From Dipteris shenzhenensis (lineage: Eukaryota > Polypodiophyta > Polypodiopsida > Gleicheniales), in assembly GCA_047967505.1 (NCBI GenBank), contig CM106541.1: 64,000 nucleotides of DNA. One strand, given 5' to 3'. Under the pieces are notes generated by a model, which made no database searches, was not told the DNA's origin, and saw nothing but the letters and a program-made list of their open reading frames with translations. Numbering within the stretch: position 1 is the stretch's first letter; each line of letters starts with the position of its first letter. Both the position numbers and the translations under genes were made by a program. This document shows, one piece after another, positions 54,899-64,000 of the stretch.

Positions 54899-54910
54899 TG
54901 GTATCAGAGC
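54899..54910 (+). other. Primer-binding site, initiator tRNA-Met
   Basis: TGGTATCAGAGC, the canonical plant copia primer site, two bases after the LTR. Confidence 0.93.
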
Positions 54911-56356
54911 CCGGGTGATCTAGCTGAGCGTACATGAATGCCTAGAAGCTTAGCACCTCTGTGGGAGGAAGGAGAAGCTCTATGGGAAGCTTTGTGGGTG
55001 ACTTTACTTGCATCGGAGTGTGCAGAGACCTTGGAGGAACCTTTGGAAAAGTCACTTTGGCTTTGCGAAGTGGTTTTGAGAGCCTGTTAAGTGTTTTCAA
55101 AGAAAAATCGTTTTTTAAGCTTTTCCCTGTTCCGTTCGACGACAGAGACTTCGTATCGACTTGTAGAGGCAACTATTGTGTGCTTTTAGTGTCCACTTCA
55201 CTTCAAGACTTGGAAACACCTTCATTCTTGAATCTGGGATCATTTCAGTGGATTTCTGACTCACTGTGTTAGTTCTTACGTTTTTCTGCCCGGGTGTTAA
55301 AACTCAAGTTTGGAGCAACCATTTGCAGATCTATCAGTTCCACTGGACTTAGGAGGTCCTAAAACTTCCTTCTTACTCATCATTCGCACTCCGGTGGAGT
55401 TTACAAATAGTTTTGTTTCCAAAAACGTTTTTCAGTCCGTGTATTGGACCCAGTGATTAAGACCACGGTTTTCAAAACCGTCTATCCCATTGCGTTCCGG
55501 ACGTCCAAAAACCCCTACCTGTCAGTTCTTGCATGATTTGATGGAGTATTTTCAGAGTTATAGATCTTTGTGTATTCAATTTCGTCTCTCTATTATGCAT
55601 TTTTCATTCTAAGGTTTTGAAACCTTAGATTTATGCCACATGGTAGTGGATAAGTATTGACTCCCATTTCTCTCATCAGTTGGGATTTTGGAGTTCCGGT
55701 AGAAGAGAGATATTTGCAGATTTTCTTGCTGAGCCCGATTATGCAATGGCGCCCATGTTTTAAGGCATCTCAGGTTCTATTTTCAGTAGCGGTCTTTTTC
55801 GTGGGACCATGATTTCTTGAGCATACCTTATGCAGATCACTCTGGTTGCAATTTGAGCCATGTGCGCTCATTCGTGGTGTGCATTGGTTGCATTGGATGA
55901 TTTATAGGCCATTTGGATGCATTGCGATCCTTATTGGATGCGCTGATAGGCCCAGATTGCCTTGTGGGATGCTATTTTTATGGACGCTTTGCACATGGAT
56001 GCTATTTTATGCTGAGGGACAACTTTGACACATTGCAGGTGATGCACTGATAGTGTTATGCTCTCTTAGATGAGATATTATTGATGTATATGCCCATGGA
56101 CAGTGTTTATGCTTGAGCCATTTGGCACTTATTGGCATTTTCGATTGCCATTACAGTTGGCATTTTCTTTTGGGCCAGATTTATTGATATGGATGCATAG
56201 TACATGCACATGAGTCAGCTGGATCTTTTGATGCTTTGAGCTTTGAGTTTTGGTGACATTTCACTCTATTGTGGCATACACATTTGGGTGCACATGGTAT
56301 TTGGTGTGATTCTCTCTTGTAGGCACTAGCATTTGGGATTTTGCTTTATTTGCATC

Positions 56357-57426
56357 ATGGCATCCTCTTCCATGTCTGAAAAGGAGTTTTTCAACATTAA
56401 AAAGTTTGATGGGACAAACTTTTCTTTATGGAAAGAACAGAAAGGGATGTGCTTATTCAAAAGAAGCAGATTAATCCCTTGGCAGGGATTGAAGCTAAGC
56501 CTGCAAATATGTCTGAGGATGATTGGAATGAGTTGGATGCATTAGCAAAGTCTACTATTAGACTTCATCTAGCAGAGTCAGTTTATTTCATAGTAGTAAA
56601 TGAGCAGACTACGGAAGATTTGTGGAAGAAACTGTGTGCCACTCATGAGAAGGAAACTGTCTCTAATAAAGTTTACCTCATGAAGAGGTTGTTTGAGCTG
56701 CAGATGAAGGAAGGGGTCTCCATTGCTTCTCACTTGAATGGATTCAATATTATTTTCAGCCAGCTTTAGGCTTAGAAGATGAATTTTGATGCGGAGACTA
56801 AGGCAATATTTCTCTTATGTTCATTGCCATCCTCATGGGATACCTTCCATATAGCTGTTAGTAACTCTGCACCTAGTGGAGTACTGAAATTTGATGATGT
56901 TGTGGGTAGCTTGTTGGCCGAGGAGATTAGACGGAAGTCTATGGATGGCAACAAGCAGGACGCAGCCTTAAATATGCAAAGGGGCAGATCATAGTTCAAG
57001 GGGAAGTCCCAAGAAAGAGGGAAGTCTCATAGCAAATCCAGGGCATGGAACATTGAGTATTACCACTGTGGCAAGAAGGGCCATATGAAAAAGGATTGCT
57101 ACAAGCTGAAACGAGAGCAAAAGGATAAGAAAAAGAATACAAATTGGGGTGCAAATCATAAGGAAGAGAGTCCAAGGGAGGACAAAGGAAAAGTGAAGAT
57201 CGAGAAGATCAATGCAATCACACATGATAGTGACAATGATGTTCTCTTCATGTCTAGTTTATCTGCAGAGTTGCTTACCACTTCAGATGATGCATATTCC
57301 CAGGATTGGATTTTGGATTCTGGTGCTTCATTCCATGTTACTCCCCATAGGGAATGGTTCTCCACTTATGACAGTGGAAAGACAGGTTGTGTGTGCATCT
57401 TGGAAATGACTATGCATGTGACATAG
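56357..57426 (+). pseudogene. Copia-A copy 2 gag and protease start
   Basis: ATG at 56357 (M-A-S-S-S-M-S). A deletion after L-W-K-E-Q (about 56440) shifts the frame. Stops at 56767-56769 and 56992-56994. The CCHC knuckle at 57058-57099 has lost its first ligand (TGT to TAT, Cys to Tyr). At the position where copy 1 has a stop, this copy has Tyr (GCATATTCC), so gag and protease are continuous (W-I-L-D-S-G-A-S). A 2-bp insertion near 57385 shifts the frame again. Confidence 0.88.
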
Positions 57427-59199
57427 TGGGAGTAGGTGACATAAAGTTTTCTTTTGCAAATGGGTCTGCATTTGTTTTGAAACATGTGAGACATGTGCCT
57501 AAGTTGACCAAGAGTCTTATTTCAGTGGGTCAGCTAGATGATGCTGGTTTTCACACCACTTTTGGCTTTCAGAGTTGGAAAATTCAGAAGGGCTCTATGC
57601 TTTTGGCCAGGGGTGCCAAGTGTGGGACTTTGTATCCCTTACATGTATCAAGGGTATTTGATCATGTTGTTACAATAACTGAGCAGCCAAGCACTTCTTT
57701 GTGGCATTGCAGGTTGGGGCACATGAGCCAGAATGGAATGAAACTCTTATGCCGTTTGGGTTATGTACCGCATTTGAGTTTCTCTGATTTTGAATTTTGT
57801 GAGCACTGTCTCTATGGGAAGCAGACTAAATCAGCCCATAAAAGAAGGGGAAATAAAGAGTTTGAAAAGCTTGATTTGGTGCATTCAGACATATGTGGTC
57901 CCATGCCTACACGGTCATTAAGCGCGGGGCTGAATACTATGTGACATTCATTGATGATGCAACTAGGAAAGTGTGGGCTTATGCTATAGCTCGAAAGAGT
58001 GATGTGTTCCAGGTATTTTAGAAATGGCTGGGCTTGGTTGAGAATCAGTCAGGTAGAACGCTTAAATGCCTATGGACTGACAATGGTGGAGAGTATCTCT
58101 CTCATGACTTTCAGCATTTCTGTGATACACGTGGGATTAAGAGGGAGCTCACATCCCCTCGTACTCCAAAGCAAAATTCAGTTGTAGAAAAGATGAACCG
58201 TACCATTCAAGAAAGGTTGAAATGCATGCTTTCCAATGCAATTCTTTCTAGTGGTTTTTGGGCTGAGGCAATGAAGACTGCAGTGCATGTAATCAATAGA
58301 TCACCTAGTAAGAGTTTGGATGGTGGTATTCTTGAAGAGGCATGGAGTGGCAAGAAGCCCTCTTACTCTCATTTGCATATATTTGGGTGTGAGGCATATG
58401 CACATGTGCCGAAAGAGCTTCGAAAGAAGTTGGATCCTAAGTCTAGGAAATGCATCTTTCTGGGTTATGGTGAAAGTGGAGAGATGGGCTATCATCTTTG
58501 GGATCCAGAAGCAAAGAAGATCATACACAGCCATGATGTAGTCTTCAATGAGAAGAAGATGCATAAGGCACCCATGAGGGACGTGGAAATGAGGAGAATC
58601 ACTTTCTTGGATGTGAGTCCACTTGCATATGTTGATAGACAGCAAGTTGTCCATGCACCAAATGTGCAAGAAATGGTACCACCAAGTACTCCCACAGGTA
58701 TACAATCAAGGGTAGATGATGGATCATCTATTGGTGGAAATGATGAGCCAAATGTGGCTGATATGCAGGTGGGACCGCAAGCTAAAATGCCCTTGAGAAG
58801 ATCATCTAGAGTATCTAGACCGCCTGATAGGTTTGTTCCAGGTGTAGACTATGTGATGCTTACTGATTGTGGGGAGCCTTCTTGCTATAGAGAGAGGCTA
58901 TGATGTGCAAGGATCAACACAAGTGGGAGTATGCTATGCAATCAGAGATGAGTTCACTTATGAAAAATAAGACTTGGGACTTGGTTTCTTTACCACATGG
59001 AAAGAAAACATTGCCATGTAAATGGGTCTACAAGATGAAGGTCACAGGTGATGATGTGCCTAGGTACAAGGCCTGTTTCGTCACTAAAGGGTTCAAGCAA
59101 GAGAAGGGTGTGGACTTTGATGAGATATTCTCTCCGGTTGTGAAGATGACCACACTTAGATGCATGCTTGGACTAGTGGCAGTAGAGGATATGGAGCTT
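57387..59199 (+). pseudogene. Copia-A copy 2 protease end, integrase and start of RT
   Basis: Integrase HHCC region at about 57700-57820, then V-H-S-D-I-C-G-P. A 2-bp insertion near 57920 shifts the frame. Core residues F-I-D-D, T-D-N-G-G-E-Y and V-V-E-K-M-N follow (Q-N-S where Q-N-G is usual). A stop lies at 58018-58020. The integrase tail and linker are open from 58034 to 58903. A 2-bp insertion near 58890 precedes RT blocks K-W-V-Y-K-M-K and F-D-E-I-F-S-P, and the sequence ends at 59199. Confidence 0.9.
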
Positions 59200-59499
59200 T
59201 CACTGGAATTGAGGAACTACCTCATGCCAAGGTAGCTATTCAGTGCCAGGGAGAGGGGGGTGCCTCAAAATTATGGCAACATGGGGCTGTCATTTCATCA
59301 TACCAATAGGGCTACACCAGCCCTACTAGCCGATGCGAGGAGCTCCTCTTAGTGTCCTTGTTTGGACTTCGATGGAAAAAAGAATCCCTTGAGGCCTCTA
59401 GAGATTTGTTTGGACACCTGGGGTGCCAAACTGCCATCGTACCTATCTTTCACAGGAATATGATATACTTGTTTGAGTCCCATAGGTCAATATTATTCG
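59200..59499. other. No gene recognised
   Basis: Follows the truncation of Copia-A copy 2. No domain or repeat seen until the microsatellite element. Confidence 0.5.
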
Positions 59500-59528
59500 A
59501 CCTCCAATGGACGTTGAAACAATGATGG

Positions 59529-59589
<61 letters not shown>

Positions 59590-59670
59590 CATGCATGCAT
59601 GCACACACACACACAGGCACGTGTGCATGTGTGTGTGTGAGAGAGAGATTTCAGCCCAAAATGTGTCTAT

Positions 59671-59728
<58 letters not shown>

Positions 59729-59735
59729 AATGTCT
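59500..59735. repeat. Compound inverted microsatellite element
   Basis: Order on +: ATGGACGTTGAAACAATG, (TC)n, (CA)n, (TGCA)n at 59587-59602, (CA)n, GTGTGCATGTG, (GA)n, TTTCAGCCCAAAATGTGTC, (TG)n, (GA)n. The CT-CA half mirrors the TG-GA half. The flank words ATGGAC-x-TTGAAACAAT and TTTCA-x-CCCAAAA recur at 62834-62985. A 14-base tandem repeat, CTGAGCTAGATTCC, follows at about 59733-59764. Confidence 0.85.
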
Positions 59736-59764
59736 CTGAGCTAGATTCCCTGAGCTAGATTCCC

Positions 59765-60190
59765 TATTGCTTTGGCATATTTGGAATTATCCATCGAGGC
59801 AGTAGTTTCATCTTTTCTTCACATGGGTTTGATATTGGAGCCTCTGGACTCTATGGAAGGAAAAAAATCATAGTATCTTTGGAGATTCCACTTTTTCCAA
59901 GTTTTCCTTTTTTTGGATGTCACTAAGGCAGTCTTTATGCCAAGCAGCCTAGAGGGAAGTTTTTTCTTTCCGAGTCCTCATTAAGCCACGTGTCTAAGTC
60001 TGACATTGATCTTCAATGATCTAAGGGTCTCAATCATGTTTTTGAAGCTCAAAGCAATCTCGGCATCTCCCTTTGCTACCACATTTGTAGCAATCTAACA
60101 CTTCCATGCAAAAAAGCTCCCAAATTTCTGCAATGCACAAATACATCTTGTAAATGAAGTTGAAGAGCGATTAGTAGGAGGAAACACAAC
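59765..60190. other. No gene recognised
   Basis: Mixed composition, no domain found. Confidence 0.5.
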
Positions 60191-60194
60191 ATTC

Positions 60195-61130
60195 TCAAGA
60201 TGAAGGATTGAGAGACTTACACACAAAAATGGGGCATTCTTCTTGGCAATTCAGGGGCTGTGGTTGGCACAAAAAGCACAATATATGAACTGGCCAACTC
60301 TTGAAAAAGGGGCAAAGGGTCCAAACAACATAATTCGAGGTAGTGCAATTACTAGAGAGGATCCATGAGACTCCCATGGAAGAGGATTGAATCCTCAAGG
60401 CATACAATGTTGGGAGAGACACAAAAGCATACTCCGGCTCGCTTATAAAGAATCGGTTCATGTCTCTCGACATGACCAAGGTTCTGAGAGTGTTAGAAAG
60501 CCATGGATGATCAGTATGGGCTATGTTGTGAGGTTTCTTAACTAACACTCCTAGCACCTGCTTGTTGCCAGAGGCCCTGGCCATGATCTCGATGCTATCT
60601 TCCTTACACACATCCATTTCGACCATGTCATCAACCTCTTCCAGCTTATCATCTCCTCTTAGCATCAAGGTCGTAACAAACTACACAAGGTCTAGGGACC
60701 TCCTAGGACTTAGCGCTTTGTCAATGACCTCTTGGCTGCTTGGGCGCACTGAACCTTGCGCAACACATCATGTTTGAAAATCACTGTTCCACACTAGGGC
60801 TTGAAGACTAGGTCCGAGAGATCCAAGTCGATGATGTACTCTGGGCAGGTAGTGGGCTAATGGATTACACTCCGTGCCATCGATGCACCCATCCAGTATG
60901 CCTTAGGATTCATCTTTAAGGCTGATGGGCAATGCTTGGTGTTTAGCAGCATTGTCTAGCTCTAATCGATGCCACCCAAGATGCAGATGTCCTCATCGAT
61001 GAGTGCTTTATTCATCGGGAGTTTCACTTGGCTCCAGGCAAGGATGCGCAACATCATGTCCTACCACACCCTATCCTTCGAGGTGGAAAAGGTTGTTGCC
61101 ACGGGAGCTACAGTGAAGTGTTTGGTGCTG
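60195..61130 (-). pseudogene. Unassigned coding relic
   Basis: Minus strand. A long frame (60195-60668) has an acidic start L-E-E-V-D-D-M-V-E-M-D-V, then A-S-G-N-K-Q-V-L-G-V-L-V-K-K-P-H-N-I. Upstream, broken frames give N-K-A-L-I-D-E-D-I-C-I-L-G-G-I-D (about 61010), C-P-S-A-L-K-M-N-P-K-A-Y-W-M-G, and P-T-T-C-P-E-Y-I-I-D-L-D-L-S-D-L-V-F-K-P (about 60815-60870). Three or more stops lie in it. It reads like a decayed protein of 300 residues or more, but no motif lets me place it. A transposon-associated protein is the likeliest guess. Confidence 0.4.
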
Positions 61131-61227
61131 ATCTATTTTGTTCCGGTGGGGTTTGATTGATCGAAGCTATTGGTGGAGGGTAAGGGTTGGTTGAAAGGCT
61201 AGAATCGACCTCCACAAAACTCAAAGA

Positions 61228-61372
61228 TGGATATTGAAGTTGAAACCCAAGAGTCCAATCCTTGATGACACTCAGATAAGAGTGTTTCCCAAGTGTCAAG
61301 TGGATATTGAAGTTGAAACCCAGGAGTACAGTCCTTGAGAGGACTCAAATAAGAGCGTTTCCCAAGTGTCAA
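61228..61372 (+). repeat. 73-bp tandem duplication
   Basis: Two units starting at 61228 and 61301 share TGGATATTGAAGTTGAAACC and GTTTCCCAAGTGTCAAGTG. Confidence 0.88.
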
Positions 61373-62833
61373 GTGAGTGGTGCAGGTCCAATCTCCTAAA
61401 TGCTAGAGCCACCAAGTGTTCTACTATTAGAATCCTAGAAGGATGTTAAAATTGTCTACTAATCATTTGGGGGAAGTGAGAATCCTTCGTGGGAGCAGCC
61501 AATCATCCAGTTCATTCAAGCACTTGGTTTGAGCTTCTAGTCATTTATGCCTGGAGCTATCCTTTAAAATTTGAAGGTGACCATTTAAACAAGAGTGAGA
61601 GTTTGGTGGTGGAGTCGAACAAAGATGATATGGATGTGGAGACTTTTTACAACTTGGGGAGGGCGAGGTGGCTCCTACAGGGGATGCCATTAGAATTCTC
61701 ATTGATAACGAGGAGGAGTTGCATGAAGCATGATCCAAAGCAGTAGCTGATGGAGGCAAGAGAAGAGTCGCCACCGAGGCAAGAGAATCGTTGCCACCCC
61801 TTATGCCAAAGAACTCACCAAGGTAGATCTTGTCACTATCATCAAAATTGGCCCTATTGTGGTTTTCTCTTCCAAGTGGTGCTATCCCTTTTGAGGTAGG
61901 ACCTTTTTGATTGCACACTACATGTGCTCTCTTTGGCTTGGTTCATACCACCCGCCCGCGGCTAGGGTGGTGTGAAAAAAAATAGGACATGTCTATGATT
62001 CCTCTAATAATAGTTGCCTTTTTGTGCCATGCACAATCTACTAAACCATATGAGAATGTTGAAATCATCCTGCTCAAAGACACATGCAGATCGTCTCATG
62101 CTCACATTGGCAAGTTTTTGGGATATTGTCTCTAAGATCAAAGAAATCACCAAAAGACTATTAGAATTTGAATTTTGCCTAGGGTTGCTCATAGCAATTT
62201 TACTAACGTTCGATTATGATTATGACTATTGACATTCAGGTAATATGCCAGTATCTTATCCATTCGTGATACTTATCCTTGGAACTAATATTCTCGATAT
62301 TATCTAGTCACCCAAGGAAGGGCCCGTTCGCTCGGATTATAACCCTTTGGGGAAGGAAGTGCACCACCTCCCTGCTCACACTATGTGTGGTTATGATAAA
62401 TATATATTATATATTATCATGTAAATATTTTCAATTGCTCGTCCATTCAAAATTACTATATCGACTTACTCATGTATTCATTAGACTTTAGCTTCCAAAA
62501 TATGGACATCGCGAAATCAGTAAAAAATTACCACCGCTGACATTTGCAGGGAGGATCAGGTTCTAATGAACCCTGTGTCGTGTCTCATGTCTACCATATT
62601 AACCATTCGCTTTTTTCCTTAAAACTTGATAAAATCCTAAGATTCAAGTTCAATTTAAGTTAGTTACGTTCTCCAAGACAAAAAGGCTGCCTGCTGCCGC
62701 AAATCTAGTTTTATGATTGACTTAGTGCTCATCACATAGATTCCTCTATTTACTTGTCTTATATTGAGATCTTCAGACGTTTTGTAATGGCAGGTTCCCT
62801 CTTTGGAAACTACTTCTTGTAATACAAACAAAT
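61373..62833. other. No gene recognised
   Basis: Short open frames on both strands without known motifs. The region 61600-61900 has a weak protein-like stretch on + (D-A-I-R-I-L-I-D-N-E-E-E-L-H-E-A near 61686), too short to assign. From about 62200 onward it is AT-rich and featureless. Confidence 0.45.
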
Positions 62834-62886
62834 ATTGATTTCACCCCAAAAAAAATTATGTGAGTGTGTGTGTGTGGTGTGTGTGT

Positions 62887-62964
<78 letters not shown>

Positions 62965-62985
62965 TTCAATGTCCATACATATTAG
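62834..62985. repeat. Second microsatellite-bearing element
   Basis: TTTCACCCCAAAA, then (GT)n with a CT interruption, (GA)n, and ATTGTTTCAATGTCCAT. Flanks and repeat order match the right half and, inverted, the left half of the element at 59500-59735. Confidence 0.85.
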
Positions 62986-64000
62986 AGATCAGCCATGAGT
63001 TAATCCTGATAACCATTTCCAAGTTATAGTTTAGGCATACCCACCAGTCGTGGTCCAATCCCCTTCACACGGAGTACTTGGCATTTTGCGAAAAGAGATA
63101 AAGTTGAAATTACTATCCTTGAATGCCATCATAATCACTTCAATTATGACATTAACCAGACCATGCCTCCTATAAAGAGGAATACGAGATAGCATTGTGC
63201 TATGTCGGCAGAAAATATACTAAATATTTTGCTAGGAAGATTAAGAGTTTAGTCATAAAGGGACTCAATCCCCCACCAACAAGAACATTTAAGTCCTCCT
63301 CTTAGAAAGAGTTCATGTTACAGTTTAGCACACTTGTTCTTGAGCTGTAAGACACGTATTTAAAATGCATGTATTGATAAGTCCAATTTCATATTGTGAC
63401 AGTGGTTAAAAGCTTTGATAACACCGTTAAACTTCTTTTTGTAGTCATCATATTGCGACTCATCATTGGATATGATTTTACCAATGACTCTAGAGAGCTT
63501 CTATATGGTGCACCAAAAGGGCATTTTTTGAAGACTTTGCTAAAAGTTCCCAAATATGGCACGAGTCTGTAATGCTTAATTGGATCAATAGAAGTTGTTG
63601 GTTTTTTGGATCTAGGGAAAGTAAACATCCATCATGCTATTGGATGAACTTATGAATTTCCTTGCAAGATATAATGGATAGAAATCCTTGGACTCTAATG
63701 GAAGGAGTTGGTAGGGGATCCATATACCCCATTTTCATAAGATACCCATGCCATATATAGTCCTATGAAATTGGAAAAAAGGAAAAGACAAAGAAAAAGA
63801 ATGGAAAAATGTTATGGATGGCAATAGATGAGGGTTATCCTCCCTTCTCCATCCCCCATGTGTGTGTGCAGACATTTCAAGACAAACATTTTCCATGTTA
63901 ATCCTTTCTTTAAAGCAGCAAGATAAATTTTATAAAGAAGGGATAACACAATTTTACAAAAATTGAACAACTTTTGCCATATAAATACCGAATGATATTG
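62986..64000. other. No gene recognised
   Basis: AT-rich sequence to the window edge. A minus frame at 63389-63628 has no recognisable motif and I do not call it. Confidence 0.45.

Larger units (their letters stand above)
54727..59199 (+). mobile_element. Copia-A copy 2, 3'-truncated
   Basis: Begins with a complete 5' LTR and follows Copia-A base for base to the RT block G-L-V-A-V-E-D-M-E-L, where it stops at 59199 within the codon run GAGCTT. The catalytic part of RT, the RNase H and the 3' LTR are missing and not found elsewhere in the window. More decayed than copy 1 in gag and integrase but lacking some of its stops, so the two copies have independent mutations. Confidence 0.93.

Noticed and set aside
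59507-59758. Ser-Leu and His-Thr repeat proteins
   Set aside because: Translations of CT and CA microsatellites; the same applies at 45010-45312 and 62773-62976.
63389-63628. A 79-codon minus-strand ORF
   Set aside because: No recognisable motif and ordinary composition for AT-rich DNA.

Overview
The window looks like nuclear DNA of a land plant, built almost entirely from decayed and nested retrotransposons. The evidence is plant-type LINE, Ty1/copia and Ty3/gypsy proteins, primer-binding sites of the plant initiator tRNA-Met type, TG...CA LTRs with 5-bp target duplications, and long AT-rich stretches without genes. The density and decay of the elements would suit a large, transposon-rich genome such as a gymnosperm, but that is inference. 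I see no complete host gene, no RNA gene and no intact transposon ORF.

Layout. 1-650: G-rich minisatellite-like array. 669-12304: a LINE (LINE-A, + strand; ORF1 with a broken CCHC knuckle, endonuclease, reverse transcriptase, C-terminal zinc finger), cut near its 3' end by a complete copia element (Copia-A, 6060-11973, with 5-bp target duplication GGGTT). About 12305-21563: a gypsy element on the minus strand with an archaeal-type second RNase H and a large integrase deletion. Its left LTR carries a 1.66-kb long-terminal-inverted-repeat (foldback-like) insertion. 21564-27392: a minus-strand LINE split by a head-to-head pair of copia copies of one family. 27393-30495: mostly unassigned DNA with one spliced-gene-like exon (29071-29337, minus). 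30496-33668: a 5'-truncated LINE (LINE-B, minus). 33690 onward: the tail of a chromovirus and its LTR. 35000-35950: an old LINE relic. 37560-38290: a gene-like minus-strand stretch of higher GC. 38690-46690: AT-rich, gene-poor DNA with small duplications. 46690-47170: an unknown coding relic. 47350-49062: a LINE 3' end (LINE-C, minus). 49588-54596: one copia element whose two halves now face each other. 54727-59199: a second Copia-A copy, truncated in the reverse transcriptase. 59500-64000: microsatellite-bearing repeats, another unknown relic and featureless sequence.

The elements form a history of nested insertion and rearrangement. Copia-A entered LINE-A. The foldback element entered a gypsy LTR. 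A copia pair entered another LINE. A single inversion of about 49.59-52.55 kb would restore at once the split copia and the LINE it sits in. I found no clearly new functional system. The most interesting items are that inversion, the foldback element carrying pieces of two other retroelements, a 53-bp LTR sliver bounded by a 20-21-bp duplication inside LINE-B, a sequence shared by the gypsy leader and the head of LINE-A, and the unassigned exon at 29.1-29.3 kb.
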